From: CAZOHG01 sp964579725
GTDB taxonomy: Bacteria > Zhuqueibacterota > JdFR-76 > BMS3Abin05
DNA length: 9,406 bases
Assembly (NCBI GenBank): GCA_964579725.1
Contig: CAZOHG010000099.1
Coordinates: 1 to 9,406 of the forward strand
Reading direction: 5' to 3'
A model generated the notes under the pieces. The model searched no databases. It was given only the letters and a program-made list of their open reading frames with translations, and had not been told where the DNA came from. Shown piece after piece: positions 1 to 6,365 of this stretch (the first letter of the stretch is position 1; each line of letters starts with the position of its first letter). The position numbers were made by a program, and so were the translations under genes.

Positions 1-113
1 CCCCTGAGGACCTCCTTCGGGCAGGGGTGAACAAATTGGTGGAAATCCCCGGCATTGGTCAAAAGACCGCCGAGAAAATCATTGAATCCGTTAAAAACTA
101 TATCGAGAAGTAA
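1..113 (+). CDS. nusA: NusA C-terminal end (partial, 5' truncated by window)
   Basis: Only the last 36 or so codons are present, read in the frame that starts at base 3 and ends at the TAA at 111-113. The visible peptide ends in a helix-hairpin-helix motif, LVEIPGIGQKTAEKIIES, followed by a short basic/acidic tail. NusA proteins of several phyla carry such a C-terminal hairpin domain. NusA binds RNA polymerase and modulates pausing, termination and antitermination. The identity rests on this motif plus position: nusA directly precedes infB in a very widely conserved order. The stop overlaps the infB ATG by one base (TAATG), which suggests translational coupling. No ylxR or L7Ae-like gene lies between the two, although many genomes have one there. 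The fragment alone could be another helix-hairpin-helix protein, but the context makes NusA much the best call. Confidence 0.8.
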   Translation, partial: PEDLLRAGVNKLVEIPGIGQKTAEKIIESVKNYIEK

Positions 114-2797
114 TGGAAGTCGTTGAAGAAAAAGCTGTACAGCCCAAGAAGAAGAAAAAACTACGCGTTTTTCAGGTGGCCAAGGAATTTCACATTTCGG
201 TGGAATCGGCACTTGATTTTTTCAAGTCCCGCAAATTCTCGGTCAAAAACCACATGAGTTTGGTTTCGGACGAGATGTACGCGGAAATCGCCAAAAAATA
301 CGGTAAGGAAAAAACCGAAACCGTTGTTGAGGAAGCCGATTTCCACAAAAAAATGCGGGAGAAGAAAGAGCAGGAAGAGCTTCGCAAGAAATTTATTGAG
401 CAGGAAATCGAGGAGCTGGTCACCGCCAAGCCGGAAAAAATACAGGTGGAAACCAAGGAGGAACGGGCTGCCAGGCGCGAAAAAGCCAAAAAGGAGCGCG
501 AAGAAGCCAAAGCCAAACGGGCCGCGGAAAAGGAAGCTGAAAAGAAAGCCCGAGCGGCTGCTGAGGAACATCGTTTGGAAGCTATTCTCTCTTCGGGTCA
601 GCCTGCTACGGCCGCACCGCCTGTTCAACCACCGAAAGAAAAACCCTCCGAAAAACCGCCTGCTGAGGTTAAAGAACCCGTGAAGCCGGAAGTGGAGGCC
701 GAAAAACCGGCCAAGCCGGAATCTGAAAAAGCGGAACCAAAGGTGCGGGTGCACAAAATTTCACCCGAGAAGAAAGCAGAGGGGGAGGCTAAACCGGCAC
801 CTGCAGGTGAAAAGAAAAAGAAAAAGAAGAAAAAAGAACGGCTGAAAGAGGAGGCGGAAAAGCGCCAGCGTGAAGCCGGTAAGAAGAAAAAGAAGAAACG
901 CGAACCTAAACATAAAATCTCCGCTGAAGAAGTGGAAGCCGCTGTTCGAAAAACAATGGCGGCAATGGAAGAGAGGGGCGGGAGACCCAAACATCGTAAA
1001 AAAGTTCGGACGGAAGAGGGCGAGGTTGAAGAGGAACGCCATGTTATTCGTGTGAGCGAGTTTATTTCTGTCGGTGAGTTGGCCAAAGCCATGAATGTGG
1101 AGCCCAATGAAGTCATCCGCAAACTTATGGAATTGGGCATGCTTGTTTCGATCAATCAGCGGCTGGACATGGACACCATTGTCATGGTGGCTGACGAATT
1201 TGGCTATGAGGTGGAACCTCTGGAAGAGTACGGTGCGGATATTATCGAAAGTCTGGACAAGGAGGATGAGGAACCCTCCAAATTGGAACCCCGTCCACCG
1301 GTGGTCACCATCATGGGGCACGTGGACCACGGAAAGACTTCTCTTTTGGACTACATTCGCAGCAGTCGAATCGTCGCGGGTGAAGTGGGGGGCATTACCC
1401 AGCACATCGGTGCCTACGTTGTGGACGTGGACGGTAAAAAAATCACCTTTTTGGACACGCCCGGGCACGAGGCCTTTACGGCAATGCGCGCTCGTGGGGC
1501 TCAGGCAACGGACGTGGTTATTTTAATTGTTGCCGCTGACGATGCCGTCATGCCCCAAACCATCGAAGCCATTAACCACGCAAAATCGGCCGGTGTGCCG
1601 ATTGTAGTTGCCATTAATAAAATTGACAAACCGAATGCCAACCCCGAATTGGTCAAAAAGCAGCTGGCAGATGCCGGTGTTTTGATCGAAGAATGGGGCG
1701 GTTCCTACCCGGCGGTGGAAATCTCCGCTAAAACCGGACAAAATGTTGACCAGCTTCTTGAGTTGTTGGTTTTGCAGGCGGAGCTATTGGAGCTAAAGGC
1801 AAATCCCAATCGCTTGGCAAAGGGAGTTGTTTTGGAATCCCGCCTTGACAAGGGCAAGGGGCCGCTGGCTACCGTTTTGGTTCGTACTGGAACGCTAAAA
1901 GTGGGGGATCCTATTATTGCCGGGCAATATGCCGGAAAGGTGCGCGCCATGTACGACGAGCGCGGTAAACGGATCAAAAAAGCCGGTCCTTCTACCCCCG
2001 TTCAAGTGGTTGGTTTTTCGGACGTCCCCGATGCCGGTGACATTTTTTATGCCCTTAAATCAGATCGAGAGGCACGTGAAATAAGCATTAAGCGACAGCA
2101 GCTCAAGCGCGAGCAAATCATGCGGCGCCAAGGACACATGACCCTGGATGAATTCTCCAAACGCGTCAGTCAATTGGAGGTTAAAGAGCTTCGCTTGATC
2201 GTAAAGGCGGATGTCATGGGGTCGGCAGAAGCTTTAAGTGACGCTTTGGCTCGTCTTGGCAATGAAGAAGTACGGGTCAATATTATTCACAAAGGAGTGG
2301 GAGCCATTAGTGAAACGGATGTGCTTTTGGCGGCTGCTTCCGATGCCATTATTATCGGTTTTCAAATTCGGCCGAATCCCAAGGCCTGGGATGTGGCACG
2401 ACAGGAAGGCGTGGATATTCGTACCTATTCCATTATTTACGATGCCATTGAGGACGTGCGCCTGGCCCTTGAAGGAATGTTAGAGCCTGAGGAAAAAGAA
2501 GAGGTGTTGGGTTCTGCGGAAGTGCGCCAGGTTTTTCGCATTCCAAAAGTGGGCGCCGTTGCCGGAAGCTATGTGCTTTCTGGAAAGATTAATCGAAATG
2601 ACCGGGTTCGGGTCATTCGCGAAGGTAAAGTTGTGTACGAAGGAGAAATTCTCTCCTTAAAACGCTTTAAAGATGACGTCAAAGAAGTGGCGGCCGGGTA
2701 CGAATGCGGCATTGGTATTTCCGGGTTCAATGACATCAAAGAGGGTGACATTTTGGAAACCTACAAAATTGTGAAGGTCAAGAAAACCCTCGAATAA
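113..2797 (+). CDS. infB: Translation initiation factor IF-2
   Basis: This is the GTPase that brings fMet-tRNA to the 30S subunit and promotes 50S joining in the cytoplasm. The 894-residue protein is close to the length of the long IF-2 form. An IF2_N domain lies at about residues 17-65, followed by a very charged linker rich in Lys, Glu, Ala and Pro to about residue 285, including an eight-lysine run. A second IF2_N-like domain lies at about 315-370. The G domain has G1 GHVDHGKT (402-409), the switch region GGITQHIG (Thr429), G3 DTPGH (448-452, with catalytic His452), G4 NKID (502-505) and G5 SAK (538-540). Domains II, III and the fMet-tRNA-binding C-terminal barrel follow, ending in the typical GISGFNDIKEGD segment near the C terminus. 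The ATG at 113 shares its A with the nusA stop, and the first IF2_N domain begins soon after, so this start is favoured. The preceding GAGAAG is only a weak ribosome binding site, consistent with coupling to nusA. Confidence 0.98.
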   Translation: MEVVEEKAVQPKKKKKLRVFQVAKEFHISVESALDFFKSRKFSVKNHMSLVSDEMYAEIAKKYGKEKTETVVEEADFHKKMREKKEQEELRKKFIEQEIEELVTAKPEKIQVETKEERAARREKAKKEREEAKAKRAAEKEAEKKARAAAEEHRLEAILSSGQPATAAPPVQPPKEKPSEKPPAEVKEPVKPEVEAEKPAKPESEKAEPKVRVHKISPEKKAEGEAKPAPAGEKKKKKKKKERLKEEAEKRQREAGKKKKKKREPKHKISAEEVEAAVRKTMAAMEERGGRPKHRKKVRTEEGEVEEERHVIRVSEFISVGELAKAMNVEPNEVIRKLMELGMLVSINQRLDMDTIVMVADEFGYEVEPLEEYGADIIESLDKEDEEPSKLEPRPPVVTIMGHVDHGKTSLLDYIRSSRIVAGEVGGITQHIGAYVVDVDGKKITFLDTPGHEAFTAMRARGAQATDVVILIVAADDAVMPQTIEAINHAKSAGVPIVVAINKIDKPNANPELVKKQLADAGVLIEEWGGSYPAVEISAKTGQNVDQLLELLVLQAELLELKANPNRLAKGVVLESRLDKGKGPLATVLVRTGTLKVGDPIIAGQYAGKVRAMYDERGKRIKKAGPSTPVQVVGFSDVPDAGDIFYALKSDREAREISIKRQQLKREQIMRRQGHMTLDEFSKRVSQLEVKELRLIVKADVMGSAEALSDALARLGNEEVRVNIIHKGVGAISETDVLLAAASDAIIIGFQIRPNPKAWDVARQEGVDIRTYSIIYDAIEDVRLALEGMLEPEEKEEVLGSAEVRQVFRIPKVGAVAGSYVLSGKINRNDRVRVIREGKVVYEGEILSLKRFKDDVKEVAAGYECGIGISGFNDIKEGDILETYKIVKVKKTLE

Positions 2798-2803
2798 AGA
2801 ATC

Positions 2804-2808
2804 GGTGA
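2804..2808 (+). promoter_or_regulatory. Probable ribosome binding site of the DUF503 gene
   Basis: GGTGA lies 8 bases before the ATG at 2817. It matches the 3' half of the extended Shine-Dalgarno sequence (GGAGGTGA) rather than the GGAGG core seen elsewhere in this window. It supports the ATG at 2817 over the out-of-frame ATG-like options nearby. Confidence 0.5.
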
Positions 2809-2816
2809 CTTGATCC

Positions 2817-3095
2817 ATGGTTGCCTTTTGTCAGTTGGATATTTTTATCCCAGAAAGCGGCTCGTTGAAAGAAAAACGGTTTGCCGTCAAAAGTCTGAAA
2901 ACCAGAATTCGGAACAAATACAACGTGTCCATTTCCGAATTAGATGGTACAGACAAATGGCAGCGGGTGGTTCTTGGAATTGCAATCGTTACCAACGACC
3001 GAAAAATAGTAGACACGACGTTTAACAAAATTATTCAATTTATTGATAACGATGGACGTGTCGAAATTTTGGATCATTTTATTGACATTTTTTGA
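2817..3095 (+). CDS. ylxP: DUF503 (YlxP-like) small protein
   Basis: This 92-residue protein matches the DUF503 pattern along its length. It opens with a short beta strand and I-P-E-S-G-S-L-K-E-K-R (the family's 'IP.s.SLK.KR' signature, residues about 11-21). Then come a basic helix (SLKTRIRNKYNVS), the E-L-D-G-T-D-K-W-Q-R segment around residues 41-50, a strand ending in TNDRK, and a final helix and strand. DUF503 genes typically sit between infB and rbfA, exactly as here. The B. subtilis member YlxP has been linked with 30S ribosome maturation; the biochemical role is not firmly established. It starts 19 bases after infB and its stop overlaps or nearly touches the rbfA start, so it is surely part of the same transcript. 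Nothing appears truncated. Confidence 0.92.
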   Translation: MVAFCQLDIFIPESGSLKEKRFAVKSLKTRIRNKYNVSISELDGTDKWQRVVLGIAIVTNDRKIVDTTFNKIIQFIDNDGRVEILDHFIDIF

Positions 3096-3106
3096 ATGGA
3101 AGCAAT

Positions 3107-3469
3107 ATGTCTGGCAATCGTCCGGCAAAGGTAGGGGATTTACTCAAAGAAGAAATCAGCGCCATTATTTTGCGTGAATTAAAAGACCCGCGTCTGGGTT
3201 TCAGTACGGTGACCGGGGTCAAAGTGACCAACGATCTGAAATCGGCTCGTGTATTCGTGTCCGTTTTGGGAACGGCCCAGCAGAAAACCGATGAGATGGA
3301 AGCCTTAAACCACGCCAGTCATTTTATTCAGGGCCTTTTACGCACGCGGGTTTCACTCAAATACATCCCCACATTGCACTTTGTTCTGGATGAAACCCTG
3401 GATTACGCCGAAAATATTGAGCATCTGATTGATCAACTTAAAAAATCTGAACCAGACAGCCACCATTGA
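3107..3469 (+). CDS. rbfA: 30S ribosome-binding factor RbfA
   Basis: RbfA is a small KH-fold protein that binds the immature 30S subunit near the 5' helix of 16S rRNA and is needed for late processing and cold growth. The 120-residue product shows the family landmarks: a first helix with LLKEEISAIILRELKDPRLG, strand segments VTGVKVTNDLKSARVFVSVLG, and the second helical region with LLRTRVSLKYIPTLHFVLDE near residues 80-100. I chose the ATG at 3107, which has GGAAG at 3098-3102. An alternative TTG at 3092 would add five residues (reading M-N-G-S-N) and overlap the DUF503 stop in a TTGA. The 3' end overlaps the longest truB frame by about 40 bases. The order after DUF503 and before truB is the classic one. 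Confidence 0.95.
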   Translation: MSGNRPAKVGDLLKEEISAIILRELKDPRLGFSTVTGVKVTNDLKSARVFVSVLGTAQQKTDEMEALNHASHFIQGLLRTRVSLKYIPTLHFVLDETLDYAENIEHLIDQLKKSEPDSHH

Positions 3470-4154
3470 TTTTGACGCCGGAGAGACCATTCTGATTAAT
3501 AAACCGACAGGGTGGTCTTCATTTGACGTTGTAAACAAAATCAAAAAGGCTCTGAAGATTAAGAAAATCGGGCATTCGGGAACACTGGATCCGTTTGCCG
3601 ACGGGCTTTTAATTTTAGTAACCGGCAAAAAAACAAAAGAAGCGGGGCGTTTTCAAAATCTCCCTAAAACTTACGTGGGGACGATTGCGCTTGGTCAAAC
3701 AACAGACACTCTGGACACCGAAGGAGAAATCACCGAGAGAAAGCCAGTTCCGCCCTTGACTTCGGAGAAAATTGCCGCCGTTTTGAGTCGCTTTTTGGGG
3801 GAAAGTTTGCAGACGCCGCCAGTCTATTCGGCTTTAAAATTGAACGGAAGGCGTGCCTACAAATTGGCCAGAGAAAACAGGGAAGTCGAATTAGCCCCTC
3901 GAAAAATTCACATTTACGCTCTGGAATTGTTGGATTTTTCGAAGGCCGAATTGACCATTCGAGTGCATTGTTCAAAGGGGACGTACGTGCGAGCGCTGGC
4001 CAGAGATATTGCAAAATCTCTTGGAACGGTGGGCTTTTTGAAAAGCTTGACGCGCACGGAGATCGGCCCCTTTTCGTTGGAAGAAGCCTTAGAAGTGGAT
4101 GCTTTTATTGACACGGTGAAACGAAAACAGAGAGCCACCGCCGCGAAACAGTAG
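3429..4154 (+). CDS. truB: tRNA pseudouridine(55) synthase TruB
   Basis: TruB converts U55 of the tRNA T-loop to pseudouridine and also acts as a tRNA folding chaperone. Numbering from the TTG at 3429 (241 residues), the start of the catalytic core reads INKPTGWSSFDVVNK. The catalytic Asp54 lies in GHSGTLDPFADGLL, Tyr82 in LPKTYVGTIALG, and Tyr186 and Arg188 in CSKGTYVRALARDI; these correspond to E. coli Asp48, Tyr76, Tyr179 and Arg181. The protein ends soon after the core and has no obvious PUA domain, so it is the short form. The start is uncertain. No ATG exists upstream of the core. TTG 3429 and CTG 3447 lie inside rbfA, and ATT 3465 overlaps the rbfA stop (ATTGA). ATT aligns best with the methionine of Bacteroidetes-type TruB proteins as I remember them and would give 229 residues. 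Function is certain; the 5' end is not. Confidence 0.95.
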   Translation: MINLKNLNQTATIDFDAGETILINKPTGWSSFDVVNKIKKALKIKKIGHSGTLDPFADGLLILVTGKKTKEAGRFQNLPKTYVGTIALGQTTDTLDTEGEITERKPVPPLTSEKIAAVLSRFLGESLQTPPVYSALKLNGRRAYKLARENREVELAPRKIHIYALELLDFSKAELTIRVHCSKGTYVRALARDIAKSLGTVGFLKSLTRTEIGPFSLEEALEVDAFIDTVKRKQRATAAKQ

Positions 4155-4156
4155 TT

Positions 4157-4163
4157 GGAGAGG
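4157..4163 (+). promoter_or_regulatory. Distant Shine-Dalgarno-like sequence before ribF
   Basis: GGAGAGG is the only purine-rich anti-SD match between the truB stop and ribF. It sits 16 bases from the ATG, farther than the usual 5-10. An in-frame TAG at 4177-4179 directly abuts the ATG, so ribF cannot start earlier. The spacer is A-rich (taaaaatag). Confidence 0.35.
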
Positions 4164-4179
4164 AAATCGCTAAAAATAG

Positions 4180-5115
4180 ATGGACGTTTTTTTAAATCTT
4201 GAGAAATTGCCAAAATTCACCACGCCGGTTGTTACGATTGGAACCTTTGACGGAATTCACCTTGGGCATCAAAAGCTTATTGAGCATTTGGCCGAAAAGA
4301 AAAAACGTTTTGGGGGAACGGCTGTGCTGGCTACTTTTGAGCCTCACCCACGGCTTGTCTTGAACAACCACGCCAACAGTATTGGCCTTTTAACAACCCT
4401 TGAAGAAAAAATTTTGATTTTACAGGATTTTCCCATTGACGCAATGGTGGTGATTCCATTTTCTAAAAAATTGGCGGAACTTTCAGGGGAAACGTTCATT
4501 AAAAAAATATTGATTCAAAAAATCGCTCCTAAAGACATTGTAATTGGCTACGACCACGCCTTTGGGAAGAACCGATCGGGAAATGTTGAGACGCTGAGAA
4601 AAATGGGTGCGGAATACGGTTTTTCACTAAATGTCGTTGAGCCTGTGTCATTAAATGGACAAATTATTAAAAGCACGGCCGTTCGTCAAGCTTTGGCAGC
4701 GGGCAACGTGGTTCAAGCCCAAATTTTTTTAGGGCGTTCCTATTCTTTGACAGGAACGGTGGTCAAGGGGGAGGGGCGCGGTAAAATGTCCCTTTTTCCG
4801 ACAGCCAATCTGCATATTTGGCATCCCCAAAAATTAATTCCTGCCAACGGAGTTTATTTGGTTCTCGTTCATTGGTTTGGCCGCCCGTTTCAGGGCATTG
4901 CCAATATCGGAATGCGCCCGACTTTTTCCGAAAAAAACCGCTCGATAGAAGTTCATCTCTTTGATTTCAATGAAAATATTTACGGTCAACAATTGCAGAT
5001 TCAATTTCTTAAACGCCTTCGCGACGAAAAAAAGTTCGATTCCGTTGAAGCGCTCCGCGCGCAAATTCAACAGGACATTCAAGAAGCAAAAAAGTATTTT
5101 GACCAAATGAATTGA
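4180..5115 (+). CDS. ribF: Bifunctional riboflavin kinase / FAD synthetase RibF
   Basis: This cytoplasmic enzyme phosphorylates riboflavin to FMN and then adenylylates FMN to FAD. The 311-residue length is typical. The N-terminal adenylyltransferase domain (about 1-180) has the nucleotidyltransferase motif GTFDGIHLGH, with HLGH at 27-30. It also has the IGYDHAFGKNRSG segment and the KSTAVRQAL motif (the family's ISST.IR). The C-terminal kinase domain (about 185-308) begins with GRSYSLTGTVVKGEGRGK, carries the PTAN motif at 207-210 and NIGMRPTF, and has the probable catalytic Glu257 in EVHLFDF. The start is fixed by an in-frame TAG immediately before the ATG, and residues 1-20 match the usual RibF opening. 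The YDH version of the FMN-site motif, where many families have FDF, is one I associate with Bacteroidetes-type RibF. The gene lies between truB and rpsO, its common place in many bacteria, and ends 10 bases before rpsO. Confidence 0.97.
   Translation: MDVFLNLEKLPKFTTPVVTIGTFDGIHLGHQKLIEHLAEKKKRFGGTAVLATFEPHPRLVLNNHANSIGLLTTLEEKILILQDFPIDAMVVIPFSKKLAELSGETFIKKILIQKIAPKDIVIGYDHAFGKNRSGNVETLRKMGAEYGFSLNVVEPVSLNGQIIKSTAVRQALAAGNVVQAQIFLGRSYSLTGTVVKGEGRGKMSLFPTANLHIWHPQKLIPANGVYLVLVHWFGRPFQGIANIGMRPTFSEKNRSIEVHLFDFNENIYGQQLQIQFLKRLRDEKKFDSVEALRAQIQQDIQEAKKYFDQMN
5044..5071 (+). promoter_or_regulatory. Possible bulged hairpin in ribF tail, upstream of rpsO
   Basis: GTTGAA (5044-5049) pairs with TTCAAC (5066-5071), and GCGC (5050-5053) pairs with GCGC (5059-5062). 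The loop is five bases (TCCGC) and there is a three-A bulge on the 3' arm. That gives ten base pairs ending 45 bases before the rpsO ribosome binding site. S15 often represses its own mRNA through structures in the leader, and here the leader is ribF coding sequence. The pairing is seen; any regulatory role is inference and it may be chance. Confidence 0.2.
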
Positions 5116-5125
5116 CGGAGGAAAA

Positions 5126-5395
5126 ATGCCATTATCAAAGGAAAAAAAGCAAGAAATTCGGCAGAAATTCGGTTTACACGAAAAGGACACCGGGTCCGTT
5201 GAGGTGCGGATCGCCATGTTAACGGAACGGATTAATTACCTGACGGAGCATTTTCGTGCTCACCCGAAGGACCATCATTCACGACGCGGATTACTGAAAA
5301 TGGTGGGACAGCGGCGTCGGTTGCTCAATTATTTGAATCGGAAAGATGTAGAAAAATATCGGTCAATCATTAAACAATTGGGTATCAGACGGTAA
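5126..5395 (+). CDS. rpsO: 30S ribosomal protein S15
   Basis: S15 is a primary 16S rRNA-binding protein of the central domain; it binds the helix 20-22 junction and contacts the 50S subunit through bridge B4. The 89-residue product has the normal length and all-helical layout. It shows the signature HEKDTGSVEVRIAMLTERI, then LTEHF-AHPKDHHSRRGLL, the RRRLLNYL segment and the terminal LGIRR. The conserved His and Asp of KDHHSRR, which contact rRNA, are present. Start ATG 5126 has a strong GGAGG at 5117-5121, and the gene follows ribF by 10 bases. In many genomes pnp (polynucleotide phosphorylase) comes next; here it is replaced by an ABC transporter cassette. I see no terminator after the gene. 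Confidence 0.98.
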   Translation: MPLSKEKKQEIRQKFGLHEKDTGSVEVRIAMLTERINYLTEHFRAHPKDHHSRRGLLKMVGQRRRLLNYLNRKDVEKYRSIIKQLGIRR

Positions 5396-5400
5396 AAAAC

Positions 5401-5405
5401 GGAGG
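5401..5405 (+). promoter_or_regulatory. Ribosome binding site supporting a TTG start
   Basis: GGAGG ends 9 bases before the TTG at 5415. There is no ATG or GTG in the right place, and the protein reads I-E-V-K-N-L-T-R-Y-Y-G straight after the TTG, as ABC ATPases of this class do, so this site settles the start. Confidence 0.75.
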
Positions 5406-5414
5406 TAGGATCCA

Positions 5415-6365
5415 TTGATCGAGGTAAAGAATCTGACGCGTTATTACGGGCAAAAGCCTGCGATTCAGGATGTGACGTTTAACGTCGAAAAGGGTGAAGT
5501 TCTCGGTTTTTTGGGTCCAAACGCTGCCGGCAAAACCACCACAATGCGCATTTTAACGTGCTACATGCCGGCAACCGATGGCACCGCAAAGGTCGCAGGT
5601 TTTGATGTTTTTGAGCAGTCCATGGAAGTGCGTCGGCGGATTGGCTATTTGCCGGAAAATCCGCCGCTCTACCGTGAAATGACGGTGGAAGGATATTTAC
5701 GATTTGTGGGAAAAATTAAGGGGGTGGATTCAAGGGATTTAAAGCGACGCGTTGACGAAGTAATGGACCGGACGAATATCACGAATGTGAGAAAGTCCAT
5801 TATTGGCAAACTTTCCAAGGGCTACCGTCAGCGCGTGGGATTGGCGCAGGCGCTGGTTCACGATCCCGAAGTGTTGATTTTGGATGAACCCACGGTGGGG
5901 TTGGACCCGAAGCAAATTATCGATGTCCGCAAGCTGATCAAGGAATTGGGTGGTGATCACACCGTGATTTTAAGTACCCACATCTTGCCTGAAGTCAGCC
6001 AAACCTGTAGTCGGGTCGTGATTATTAACGAAGGTCGAGTTGTGGCGGAAGATACGCCTGAAGATCTGACCCGGCGTCTGCAAGGCAACGAAAAAATTTA
6101 CCTTGAGGTGGAAGGTCCGGCAGAGGCTGTGGAAAATCAACTGAAAGGCTTGTCGGTTGTTTCCATGGTTCAACGTGAAAAAGAACACGACGGCCGGGTG
6201 GCTTTTGTTGTGGAAAGTGTTCCGAACGAAGATATTCGGAAGGATTTGGCAAAAACAATTGTGCAGAATGGGTGGGGCCTCTTTGAGCTGAGACCCGTTG
6301 GAATGAGTTTGGAAGAAGTATTCCTGCGGTTAACTACGAAAGAAGAGGAGGTGTCGTACTCGTGA
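5415..6365 (+). CDS. ABC-2 type transporter ATPase, GldA-like
   Basis: This cytoplasmic ATP-binding subunit should power the permease encoded next. The 316 residues comprise a nucleotide-binding domain of about 220 residues plus a C-terminal extension of about 95 typical of drug/gliding-type ABC-2 ATPases. Walker A is GPNAAGKTT (34-42), with Ala where Gly is usual in GPNGAGKT. The signature is LSKGYRQRVG (from 133) in place of LSGGQ, a variant common in GldA/CcmA-like proteins. Walker B is VLILDEP with Asp157 and catalytic Glu158, the D-loop is GLDP, and the H-loop is His189 in STHILPEV. All catalytic residues are present. It starts with TTG 19 bases after rpsO, and its stop overlaps the GTG of the permease (GTGA). 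GldA of the Bacteroidetes gliding apparatus is the best-known relative, but orthology to it cannot be claimed from the sequence alone, so no symbol is given. Confidence 0.93.
   Translation: MIEVKNLTRYYGQKPAIQDVTFNVEKGEVLGFLGPNAAGKTTTMRILTCYMPATDGTAKVAGFDVFEQSMEVRRRIGYLPENPPLYREMTVEGYLRFVGKIKGVDSRDLKRRVDEVMDRTNITNVRKSIIGKLSKGYRQRVGLAQALVHDPEVLILDEPTVGLDPKQIIDVRKLIKELGGDHTVILSTHILPEVSQTCSRVVIINEGRVVAEDTPEDLTRRLQGNEKIYLEVEGPAEAVENQLKGLSVVSMVQREKEHDGRVAFVVESVPNEDIRKDLAKTIVQNGWGLFELRPVGMSLEEVFLRLTTKEEEVSYS
6346..6352 (+). promoter_or_regulatory. Strong ribosome binding site for GTG-started permease
   Basis: AGGAGGT lies inside the last codons of the ATPase gene, 9 bases before the GTG at 6362. 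It is among the best Shine-Dalgarno matches in the window and fixes the GTG start and the 4-base GTGA overlap. Confidence 0.8.

Noticed and set aside
1040..1100. Internal start giving a short IF-2 form before the second IF2_N domain
   Set aside because: There are ATG codons near residues 283-330 but none has a well-placed Shine-Dalgarno sequence, so there is no sequence support for it.
161..1468. Long minus-strand open frames opposite infB (197, 176 and 235 residues)
   Set aside because: They are Phe/Leu/Arg/Ser-rich mirror images of the Lys/Glu-rich infB linker and G domain, show no family motif, and lie wholly antisense to a certain gene.
2798..2816. Terminator or promoter between infB and the DUF503 gene
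   Set aside because: The gap is 19 bases with no inverted repeat or T-run, and the only signal is the GGTGA ribosome binding site.
2810..3025. Plus-strand 71-codon frame overlapping DUF503
   Set aside because: It is out of frame with the DUF503 gene, which matches its family along the full length and explains the region.
5333..5361. TTGAAT followed 16-17 bases later by an A/T-rich hexamer inside rpsO, as a promoter for the ABC cassette
   Set aside because: The -10 candidates (AATATC, ATATCG) match TATAAT poorly and such pairs arise often by chance in AT-leaning coding sequence.
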